A stretch of DNA of 27,071 nucleotides from Phoronis australis. Lineage: Eukaryota > Phoronida > Phoronidae. The notes under the pieces were generated by a model that saw only the letters and a program-made list of their open reading frames with translations, did no database searches and had not been told where the DNA came from. The number at the start of each line of letters is the position of its first letter. The first letter of the stretch is position 1. The DNA is taken from positions 1,369,474 to 1,396,544 of the forward strand of contig NMRA01000017.1 of NCBI GenBank assembly GCA_002633005.1, read 5' to 3'. Of the stretch, positions 19,848 to 27,071 are shown in pieces. The position numbers and the translations under genes are program-made.

Positions 19848-20595
19848 AACAGTCTCCCATTCCTAGACGTACTAGTGACTCGTGTCGAAGGACAATTAAC
19901 AACGACAGTCTACTATAAGAAGACCCACACAGGACGATAAATTGACTTCAACTCCAACCCCACCAAAGGAGTCAAGAAGGGTATAATCAAATGCCTTGCA
20001 TCAAGATCAAAGGAAATCTGCAGTGATACAACACGCCAAGCAGAAATGACCAACCTGACGGAAACATTCGAAAGAAATGGCTACCCAAGGGATTTCATCA
20101 AGTTGGCTTCAACATCGCAGAGGAAAGACAAAGTGGCAGAAGTACGCCCACTGCAGGCTATGTGCTTATCGTATATACCCGGAATAACCGAGAAGCTAGG
20201 ACGCATATATAGAGAATTTAAAATAAGAACAGTATACCGCAGCTCAGACACACTGGGTCTGACATGGGAAAAAAGAAAAATGTCATCTATGAAATCCCAT
20301 GTGAATGTGGTGAATCGTATATCGGTGAAACGTTAAGACCACTGGAGACTACACAACAATTGCTGAGCATAACAAGTGTTGTAGAGAAGGTAATACCTCA
20401 TCAAGAGTAGACGAACACATGTGGTCGAAACAACACAACATCCAGTGGAATAACATCCGAATACTTGACAGTGAAACAGGTTGGACCAAGAGAAAGATCA
20501 AGGAAGCCATGTACATGAAAGTACAAGGCAATGTCTTCAGTCAGCCAAGCAAACAGCCAAGTGACACCTGGCTCAGTCTACTTAGGAAGGTTTAA
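19848..20595 (+). pseudogene. Penelope-like RT C-terminus plus GIY-YIG endonuclease
   Basis: The reading begins NSLPFLDVLVTRVEG and YYKKTHTGR, then an in-frame TAA at 19938. It continues through FERNGYPRDFIK and MCLSYIPGITEKLGRIYREF, the segments that follow the RT core in PLEs. A frameshift in an A-rich run near 20270-20282 leads to NVIYEIPCECGESYIGETLR (GIY-YIG signature and the following Arg, up to 20338). A second shift near 20350-20358 leads to IAEHNKCCREGNTSSRVDEH, then WTKRKIKEAMYMKV and a final WLSLLRKV ending in TAA at 20593-20595. The Cys pair PCEC together with the later HNKCC fits the CCHH-type variation of PLE endonucleases. The polymerase core is lost by 5' truncation, leaving a non-functional remnant. 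Confidence 0.8.
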
Positions 20596-20625
20596 GTATA
20601 ATAAAATTCCCTCTAAGTAATTGGA

Positions 20626-20687
20626 TGACTCCGTGGTGTAGTGGTTAAGGTGCTGGACTCGTCGTGGGTTCAAATCCTGCCTCGCAA
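20626..20687 (+). repeat. tRNA-derived sequence (SINE head or tRNA relic)
   Basis: GTGGTGTAGTGGTTAAGG matches a tRNA D-arm / A box, and GGTTCAAATCC (20667-20677) is a perfect B box. The interval between them is short and the whole is ~62 nt, so several bases of the anticodon arm are missing and it cannot fold as a functional tRNA. A run of ten or more A residues follows at 20688, as expected of a retroposed copy. It sits between the PLE ORF and its 3' pLTR. Confidence 0.6.
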
Positions 20688-20719
20688 CAAAAAAAAAACA
20701 CCATGTACCACGTATCCGT

Positions 20720-20840
20720 GCTCGTTCTTCTAAGAACACCTTACGATGGCCGGAGAAGAGACCTACCGAAACGTCGTGACAGTGTATATAGACTAGAGGT
20801 CGGTGTAAATAGACCAAGAGAGTTTAATAATAGTCTATGC
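20720..20840 (+). repeat. Direct PLE terminal repeat (3' pLTR)
   Basis: It reads GTTCTTCTAAGAACACC, the hammerhead-like segment, AGACTAGAGGTCGGTG and CCAAGAGAGTTTAATAATAG. Compared with the inverted copy it has lost about 8 bp (GCGGGAAC) upstream of the core, apparently between two AAC repeats. Two related ~24 bp units (AGTGTA.ATAGAC... and GGTGTAAATAGACC...) lie in tandem downstream of the cleavage point. Confidence 0.75.
20736..20785 (+). ncRNA. Hammerhead motif, core mutated
   Basis: This is the same fold as the minus-strand copy at 19781-19830, but the core reads CUUACGA (20740-20746) instead of CUGACGA. The mutated G is an invariant catalytic-core base, so this copy should not cleave. 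GAAAC, GUC and the CAC/GUG helix I are preserved. Confidence 0.55.
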
Positions 20841-20849
20841 AATTTCAAA

Positions 20850-21990
20850 ATCAAATTTCTCAAAATGTGCAACTTTTCAGATTTTGAAAACACTCTAGTT
20901 AATGAATTAAAAAACACCAAAATAAAATTGCCCCCTGTAGTACTCACAAAAACCATTTTCTAGAAGCCCTACAAATTCTGGGTGTCTTGTCATGTAGCCA
21001 AAGTCGTTCCACGTTTGAAATCGTAGATCGTGAAAAATCGCAGGAAACTCACTGGATCGGACATGTTCATAACTGATTTGTTTTCGCAGCACGTCCGTAC
21101 AGCCCGAAAAGAGTTTGGCATTTCTCAAAGACAGATCAACTCGACAATTCCAGCATTCGATTTTATAAACTAGTGCATAATAACAGAGTCTATATTTGTG
21201 AAGAACTGGAAGTCCAAGTCAAAGTAAAAACCTGCTGGCAAGAGAGCCCTCTAAAATGGTCTCATTTGGACGTCGATCCATGTCAACGAGTATAGGAACT
21301 TGAACAGGCCGAGGTCCTACTATGCAACGCCATTCATTTGAGGGTATTAAAATCGCGGTGTGGTATGCACGAGGTTTGGAAACAATGGAGAAAGGCCAGA
21401 CATTCATGAATTGTTTAATTTTATTAAAACATGTGACAGTGTACGAATAAGTGGGCTAAAGACAATAATGAAGTACAACGGTACTTTGGTAAGTTTCTAG
21501 TCTATGAAAATTGTACATGTCGAGAATTGTACGATAGCACTTGGCTTTCCTCAAAAATCCAACACTCCCTGCTAATTCGGTAATTTGGCCCATTGTGTAG
21601 CACACCCCACAGAATTAATGAAGCACAGAATACTGGCTGGACTACTCACGAGCTCTGGGCAACATTCGGTTAAAATTCACGGGCTAAGAAATTCGCATTT
21701 CTTGTCCAATTTTAAAAATTCAAAAACCAAGCAACGTTTACTTTTCATGAAGGATTCAAATATGCTATTTAAAAACTTTCAAATCTAAAATTTAAAAAAA
21801 TTCGTCACCCCCAGTGTGTTTATAGTGGGTCTGATTGTCTAGGAACGATAACATCAGTAGTTTGAGGCAATTTAACTAACCACAACAGCATGAGGTCTTC
21901 GACCGAACCGGCAATTACTGAGGTAGGCAAACCGGTCGAGTTGCCCAATCTCCAACCGGTTTGGGTGTCAATTCAGGATTCTTGTCATGA
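20850..21990. other. No gene recognised
   Basis: Minus-strand frames at 20907-21128 and 21219-21407, and a plus-strand stretch ending at 21293, have protein-like composition but contradict one another and show no domain or splice support. Nothing else was recognised. Confidence 0.35.
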
Positions 21991-22024
21991 CAACTAGGAA
22001 CTCTGTCCTCAGTAGATATTCCGG

Positions 22025-22572
22025 GGTGTTGCTATTATGTTAGATGAACGTTATGAAAAATCTGTCATTGAGACATATACTAATCATTCTAGTTTTATGG
22101 GTTTGATGCTTGACGGCTCCCGTTGTATGATAGATAGAAATTTATTAATAGTAGTCGCTTATGTCGCTCCTGAGGGTTCACCCACTTACCGTGATTGTGA
22201 AAACAAAAATGACATCGATTTGTTTGAAGAATCATAAACTGATAATGTATCTTCTGAGAAAGAATCATATATTATTATGTTAGGAGATTTGATTTTAATG
22301 CAAGGTCACCATCATTGTCTGACAAATTCTCCGAGTGTAGTGACCCCCATGATATAGCCCTGAGTGCCTTTCTTAGCCCGCTACATGCTTCAGGGGTGTC
22401 ACGTAATACACTTTTAAATATGTTTGGTATAACTCTTTTGAGTTTATGCAAATTATTTGGCCTACATATTTTGAATAGAAAGTACACTTATGACATGCCG
22501 GGGATGTTCACTTCACGGGGTGACTCAGTTGCTGAGTATATGATAATGAACACTGAACTACATAGCAGTTAA
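22025..22572 (+). pseudogene. LINE endonuclease domain, broken
   Basis: The first frame (22037-22237) reads GVAIMLDERYEKSVIETY with VAYVAPEGSPTYRDCENKN. This resembles the family segment where LINE endonucleases read 'GVAVL...YxxPEGSP'. A frame break near 22240 follows. LGDLILMQGHHH (about 22280) stands where GDFN is expected, with the catalytic Asn missing. The next frame (22315-22572) holds LLSLCKLFGLHILNRKYTYD then MPGMFTSRGDSVAEYMIMN, matching the S.D....G...S.IDY. C-terminal end of APE-type endonucleases, where the SDH catalytic motif should follow. Confidence 0.65.
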
Positions 22573-23379
22573 CTTTTTCAAGGTAGTAGATCGCGACATT
22601 TCTGATCACCTTGCAAACGTTTATTTGATAATCGATACGATAAATTAGACACATGTGACCTCCATCCACGTACTCGGATTAAATGGAATAACGAAGCCTT
22701 TGAAATTTGTAATTATAATTTATAGGATAGTTTTTCTAACGACCTATTACACGAGGTGCATACTCAGTTGGAGAACAACGACCTGGATGCGGTAGTTACA
22801 AAGTTTGAGGCGTTTTTCGGACGTACCCATGATTAAAAAAGCTCGCCGCAATAAAATGCAATATACCTGCAGATCTAACATTAATAAAATCGTTATAGTG
22901 TAAGAAAAAAGACATATATAATTAGCTGAGTGATGCATTGAGAAAAGGCATTGGTAATGCGCATGTCATTTATCTTTATGCCAAAACAGATTTCCAACTT
23001 ACTGTAAAAAATATACAAAAAACATATAATTATGGATAGTCTACGTCAACAGGCAGCGTCAGCCTGCGACGATGGTGACCCGGATAAATGCTGGAAATTG
23101 TTCAAAATGGAATGAAGACTTTTTTGTCTAATCATACCAGCCCTTCTCAATGGAAAAACTATTTTAAGGAATTATTGAATGAAAATATCAATATTGATGA
23201 GGATGAGGATTTCCTAGATCAGATTAATTAGCTAAACTTCAATCATGAATTTATTTGTGACGACTGCAGTCCGGTCGAGTTGAATAGCCAAATCACGGAG
23301 TAGGAAATAAATGAATCTATTGATTCACAAAAATTATAAATCCCCTTGAATCGATGGAATACCTGGGGGCATTGATAAA

Positions 23380-24130
23380 GTTATGTAAACCTGTGATCAT
23401 CAGTCAACTTTATCACTTTTTAATAAAATATTGTCAAGTCATTATATGTCTAAAAATTGGTGCAGGTCATTATTGTCCCACTTTATAAAAAAGGAAACCA
23501 TTGTAACATTAATAATTATAGAACGATATCGCTACTTAACATATTAAATAAAGTCTTTTTAAACATTATCAATAAAAGATTGGTTCTTTGCGCAGGTGAT
23601 AATAACATACTGCTTGAAGAACAAGCTGGATATAGAAAAGGGTACAGCACTGCAGATCAGGCACCCGTCCAACAAAACTGACTTAGCTAAGACAAATCTT
23701 ACATTTCAGTAAATTTTAAAATGTAAGTTAAAGTTGTAAAAAAACCAATTCAAGAAAAAGATTTTAAGTTTGACATAAGTTTTGTCTTAATTTTGACTAA
23801 CTTTCAAATGTGGAAGTTTCAAAGTTTGGAATTTAAGACAAATCTTAAACTTAAGTAAAAATGAACTTAAGTCAGTTTCTTGGAACAGGTCCCAGATCTT
23901 CACATTAAATGCCTTGATACAAAATATGAATGCAAAAAGGTGATGTTTTGTTTTATTTATTAACTTTGCCAAGGCCTTTGACTCTGTTCAACATAAAATT
24001 CTGTTTAATATTCTGATATCAAATGGTATACATGGAAATATTCTGAAGGTGGTGAGATTGCTGTGCGAGAACTTAAAATCGTGTGTAAGAATTCAGCTCC
24101 ATAGAAAGCATACAAATTATACTTTGTAAA
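23380..24130 (+). pseudogene. LINE reverse transcriptase, interrupted
   Basis: RT fingers read VQVIIVPLYKKGNHCNINNY, then RTISLLNILNKVF and ILLEEQAGYRKGYSTADQ up to 23660. After the inserted element, the same reading resumes at 23893 with QIFTLNALIQ. A TGA follows, then LFINFAKAFDSVQHKI, the palm motif A region. The position normally held by the first catalytic Asp is Asn (INFAKAFD), which alone would inactivate the enzyme. LLCENLKSCVRIQL follows near 24065-24100 before the frame collapses. The YADD motif was not found. Confidence 0.7.
23661..23892. mobile_element. MITE-like insertion inside the LINE RT
   Basis: The left end GCACCCGTCCAACAAAACTG and the reverse complement of the right end GGACCTGTTCCAAGAAACTG are imperfect inverted repeats, about 20 matches in 26, with ACTGACTTA identical inside. 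CAG at 23658-23660 and 23893-23895 looks like a 3 bp target duplication (CAGATC on both sides is an alternative reading). Inside, AAGACAAATCTTA occurs twice (23689-23701 and 23835-23847). It has no coding capacity. It is similar in style to short Harbinger-like or unclassified MITEs of marine invertebrates, but the class is uncertain. Confidence 0.6.
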
Positions 24131-24239
24131 TACATACTAAGAGTTGGCTCAAAAACTACCAATGGCGCTGTGCTGGGTGAACTATGTCAATGTGTATGTT
24201 AAGTACTTAACAAGATGCGTAAAATACTGTTTACGTTTG

Positions 24240-24610
24240 CAAGAAATGTCAACGTATAGATATTCCAGAAACTGGTATAACATCTTGTAGTCATTAGATG
24301 ACAGCGGTAAGAAAATCTGGGCCACTTGTATAAAAAATTTACTACAGGGTTATGGTTTTGACTTTGTTAGGTCACAACAAATTGTTGGTGATATTGGTGC
24401 CTTTTTGAAAATATTTACTCAGAAACTTAAGGACTTTGCCTTCCAAGAATGGGATTGTATAGTTAGTAGCAAACTTGTACTTAAATGTTGCTCCATATCT
24501 GAAAGTTATAAAATGTGGTCATATTCGCAGGCATATATTTAAAATACGTTGCTCTTCTCATACTCTTGAAATCGAGGTGGCTTCGCACGGGTACTAGCTA
24601 CTGTAAAGGA
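24240..24610 (+). pseudogene. LINE polymerase C-terminal domain
   Basis: The reading includes STYRYSRNWYNIL, a stop, then SLDDSGKKIWATCIKNLLQG with YGFDFVRSQQIVGDIGAFLK, then FTQKLKDFAFQEWDCIVSSK. This pattern (Y-R-Y...LD..G...WA..VK.LL..YGFG......VG....F...F.QRL.D...Q.W) is typical of the C-terminal region of Jockey/CR1-type polymerases in marine invertebrates. A shifted frame near 24540-24590 gives IRCSSHTLEIEVAS, matching the usual 'R.SSH.LEIE.GR' close to the C-terminus. At least two breaks are present. Confidence 0.65.
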
Positions 24611-24659
24611 ATCAGCTTTAGCCGGTTTACGATAGACATGGGGAAGTTGCCTTGGTGAT

Positions 24660-26570
24660 ACATGCTTCAGTTAGGAAACAGAAATATCACCTTAAAGCTG
24701 TGCTGTTATCAATACTTAACTATTTGCTATTGTCATCCATTTTTTTCCTTACCGAATTTCATTTTTTGTTGAATCCCATTGTTGTAGTTATTTCACCGTT
24801 CACAAATGTGATGGCGGTAATACCACGAAGTATTACACGCATCGTGTCTTTATTACCATACCTCAAATTCACACATACAGCTCTTTTCATGAATGTACGT
24901 TTCACGTGTTTAGCTGCAGAGAACGAAGTCCTCAGTCAAATTATTTTGGTGCTGTTTCCATCATAGTAGAGCATGGAGTCGATTGCTGTGCAAACAAAGT
25001 GCTGGCAAAGAGAAAGCGCAGTGGCATTGGCATGAAGAATACAGCAGCTTCTGTGGAACATGTCTCACACAGTGTTCGACCTTCAAGAAATAAATGTGCT
25101 GGCCCACTGGGTCAGTTACGTGAATATGAGACCACATCCACATAGGGCCTATATATGAAAGTTTATTGGCCCGGCACCAAATCCACTGACCCCGGGCCAC
25201 CGTGTATTTCGAACACCGGTCGCACACTGTATTGTCTTCCAGCAAATGGAGTCCAACCACACGCCTCTTTCAACGTATCCGGTACCTGACCTTGTATTGC
25301 ACGCAATTCAAATGATGTTCGATTGGGTTCATGAAGGATTAGTGTTCGTAGGCTGTAATGTGCAACGACCTTCGCCCAATGACATTCTTTTTTCCCTCTT
25401 TTCTAATCGAAGATGGAGTTTTAAACCAATAATCGAGATTTTTAAATAATTATTTACAAAAAGATCTTTGCAATCTTGAGTTCTTTTTCGTAGTACTGAG
25501 ACCGGTACCTGTACAAGAGAAAAGAAAAACAACGATCAAATATACTTGGAAGCCATTTTGACACATCAGTGTTCTGCACGACCAGTTTTAACCTGTCGCT
25601 TCAACAGGGTAGAGTTCAGTAATGCTAGGACCTCACAAAAATCTAGCCAAAATCATGTGTTCTCATTTAAAACACACGGCAATCTTGCGAAGTCTTGCTT
25701 TTCAGCGAAGTCTTAGCGTTACTGAACTCAGGGCTGGTTTGCCGGTGCTTCCATCACGTTTGTGTAACCTGCACTTTTTGCCTATAGCAAATATTGTCTG
25801 CCAAGTCGAGTAGTCTTTCTGATTGTTTTGGATTTTCACTGACTCATGTGGCATGACACACAAAACAACATGAAAGTGTCATGCATGAAGATACTATCTG
25901 ATAGTATCAGTGATCAGTCTTATATGTTAACTTGAAAGCTGTTAACCATTAAAAGAAAGTGTCCAGAGGGATTATGTCATTCTGTACTAGTCCAATGTGG
26001 CAAAAGGTTGACCCAGATAAACATAATCAACACCTGACATGATGCGGGAAACCCCGTACACTTAAAATTGTCACTGTTTACAATTCAGTTTGAACCCAAA
26101 ATGTAAAAATGTGGTGATTGTTTACAATATGTGACCATAATATTCCACTGATTCCACATCAGGACTTAACGTCGAAATGAATTATTAAAACGAGAAAAGC
26201 GAAACTTGAACAATTGACTCTGTGGGCTAGTAGGCCTAGTTGTAAGCCTACGCCGGAGACAAAGGAAAACGTGACTGCCCTGGGCCTCGGTTCACTTTTC
26301 ACAAAATATTGACAAAAAGAGGATTTGACGTATCTTTGGCACTGCACTAAAGACTGAAATACAGGATGAGATCTTGGTCACTTACCTCTAAAATAATTAA
26401 CGGGAAGAATACAGTGGCGGATATAGGATATCACAAGGGCCGGGGGGGGGGGNGGCAACATTTTGTCCGGCTGTAAGCATATCAAGCATTTTCCTTGATT
26501 CTTGAAGTATTATCCAAGAAAAAAAGGAAAAAAAAACACGGAGAACGAGTCAAACAGGAAAAACTGCAAG
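24660..26570. other. No gene recognised
   Basis: Frames at 24652-24966 (hydrophobic), 24906-25145 and 24961-25260 (minus) overlap and lack domains. A perfect 9 bp arm palindrome, GATACTATC-T-GATAGTATC, lies at 25890-25908. A long G run with an N lies at 26442-26454, and A-rich sequence at 26519-26537 borders the tRNA-like segment. Confidence 0.35.
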
Positions 26571-26634
26571 TACCAAGACTCGAACTCACGACCTGGCGGA
26601 TAGAGTGCGCGTGCGTTACCACTACACCACCACG
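26571..26634 (-). repeat. tRNA-derived sequence, minus strand
   Basis: The minus strand reads GTGGTGGTGTAGTGGTAACG (D-arm / A box) and GAGTTCGAGTC (B box, 26587-26577), ~64 nt in all. The acceptor and T stems do not pair well and the anticodon arm is ambiguous, so it is not a functional tRNA. The A-box region closely resembles the tRNA-derived segment at 20626-20687. On the minus strand it is followed by a T-rich tail (26537-26519), perhaps a Pol III terminator or SINE body. Confidence 0.55.
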
Positions 26635-27071
26635 ATTTTTAGTAGCTAACTAATCTCATACTAAGAGACCTACTTGTTTATGGTCCAAAGCGTTTGCGCG
26701 CGAAACCTACTTCTTTTTGTAATGCTTATTACACGTTTTATATTTTGTGCCATCAATTCTTAACGAATTTGTCGTACTTAAAATAGTCTTCAAATACCCA
26801 AAAGTGAGTGTATCACTAAGGCTTTGATTAAAATTCACATCTTACCAGCAGCTTCTGTTTTTTTCATCGTCACTCAGGTTCCATTTTCTTTAAAAAATGA
26901 AGTAAATTTTCTTCATTGCACAGTGGAGCAGACGACGGAAACGGAGTCGTAGTGCGCAGCGCCACTGCCGGTCGCCTGGGATATCGCTGGAGAGCCTATA
27001 CTTAGCCATAGTTCCGTTACGAATGCGCCGTGTTCCGAATTTGACACTTGAAATTGGATTTGAGCCCCCCC
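26635..27071. other. No gene recognised; window ends in a C run
   Basis: AT-rich to 26920, then a GC-richer stretch (26930-27030) without a recognisable feature. The window closes in a run of C, which may mark an assembly or contig edge. Confidence 0.3.

Larger units (their letters stand above)
19696..20840 (+). mobile_element. 5'-truncated Penelope-like retroelement (PLE)
   Basis: The order is an inverted pLTR (19696-19846, minus), the C-terminal part of the PLE ORF (19848-20595, plus), a tRNA-derived segment (20626-20687), and a direct pLTR (about 20720-20840, plus). Penelope-like elements encode a reverse transcriptase fused to a GIY-YIG endonuclease and are bounded by terminal repeats that may be inverted or direct and that carry hammerhead motifs. 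This copy fits that layout. The reverse-transcriptase core is missing, and stops and frameshifts show it is dead. Confidence 0.8.
22000..24650 (+). mobile_element. Decayed CR1/Jockey-style LINE with endonuclease and RT
   Basis: Pieces of a single LINE follow in order on the plus strand: an APE-type endonuclease (22025-22570), a linker (22660-23240), RT fingers (23380-23660), RT palm motif A (23950-23995), and a C-terminal domain (24240-24600). Stops and shifts are frequent and the stretch after 24090 is partly deleted or degraded. A ~232 bp element interrupts it at 23661-23892. The 5' end is unclear (around 21990-22030) and the 3' end lies somewhere after 24600. The copy is dead. Confidence 0.75.

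Noticed and set aside
20626-20687. Functional tRNA gene
   Set aside because: The A and B boxes are present, but the anticodon arm is incomplete and the acceptor stem does not pair.
20907-21128. 73-codon minus frame with protein-like composition
   Set aside because: No recognisable domain. It overlaps other frames next to the PLE end and has no splice or promoter support.
21219-21407. 62-codon minus frame
   Set aside because: A plus-strand stretch over the same bases looks equally protein-like, so neither can be supported.
24652-24966. 104-codon hydrophobic frame that could suggest membrane segments
   Set aside because: It starts in the decayed tail of a LINE, and hydrophobic readings are expected from T-rich DNA.
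24906-25260. Overlapping plus (79-codon) and minus (99-codon) frames
   Set aside because: Mutually exclusive, with no domain or splice evidence for either.
25890-25908. Perfect 9 bp arm palindrome as a terminator or protein site
   Set aside because: It is isolated, eukaryotic context gives no role for such a hairpin, and short palindromes of this size can arise by chance.
26571-26634. Functional tRNA gene on the minus strand
   Set aside because: The T and acceptor stems do not pair properly and the anticodon loop is ambiguous.

Overview
The window looks like AT-rich intergenic and intronic DNA from a metazoan, most likely a marine invertebrate such as a lophotrochozoan. This is an inference from content: no long intact coding region, decayed non-LTR retrotransposons of CR1/Jockey style, a Penelope-like element (PLE) with hammerhead-ribozyme-like repeats, tRNA-derived sequences, a short hAT-type element and a MITE-like insertion. 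Two N positions (near 11075 and 26453), long G or C runs, and a C run at the very end suggest draft assembly, so single-base frameshifts may be errors. Nothing prokaryotic was seen (no operons, CRISPR or ribosome-binding sites).

Layout. 1-1990: AT-rich, no convincing gene. About 2002-2721: a ~720 bp non-autonomous hAT-like element. 3793-3969 (minus): a possible first coding exon whose ATG lies in a YY1-like element. About 4570-4690 (minus): an exon-like stretch. 5700-5880: a weak LINE C-terminal remnant. 6510-7700 (minus): the 3' end of a non-LTR retrotransposon. 8699-8990 and 12848-13085: two inverted copies of an unrecognised dispersed repeat, the first preceded by ~21-22 bp tandem units. 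10948-11637 (minus): a THAP-domain gene or pseudogene with two mutually compensating frameshifts and E2F/ETS-like sites upstream. 13.1-16.8 kb: mostly featureless, with one possible terminal exon at 15766-15876.

16.8-20.85 kb is the most interesting part. It holds three copies of a PLE terminal repeat (pLTR). The first (about 16791-16910) is a head-to-head palindrome whose centre falls at the expected hammerhead cleavage point. The second (19696-19846, minus) has an intact-looking hammerhead core and abuts a 5'-truncated PLE ORF with a GIY-YIG endonuclease domain. The third (about 20720-20835, plus) has a mutated core. Between the first two copies lie a 128-codon ORF and a short Cys-rich ORF. 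About 22000-24650 is a second decayed LINE (endonuclease, reverse transcriptase and C-terminal region), interrupted by a ~232 bp MITE-like insertion. Near 26571-26634 is a tRNA-derived sequence on the minus strand.

The genes do not form a pathway. The window is mainly a record of transposition, with at most two or three host exon candidates (THAP, the 3.97 kb first exon, the 15.8 kb terminal exon).
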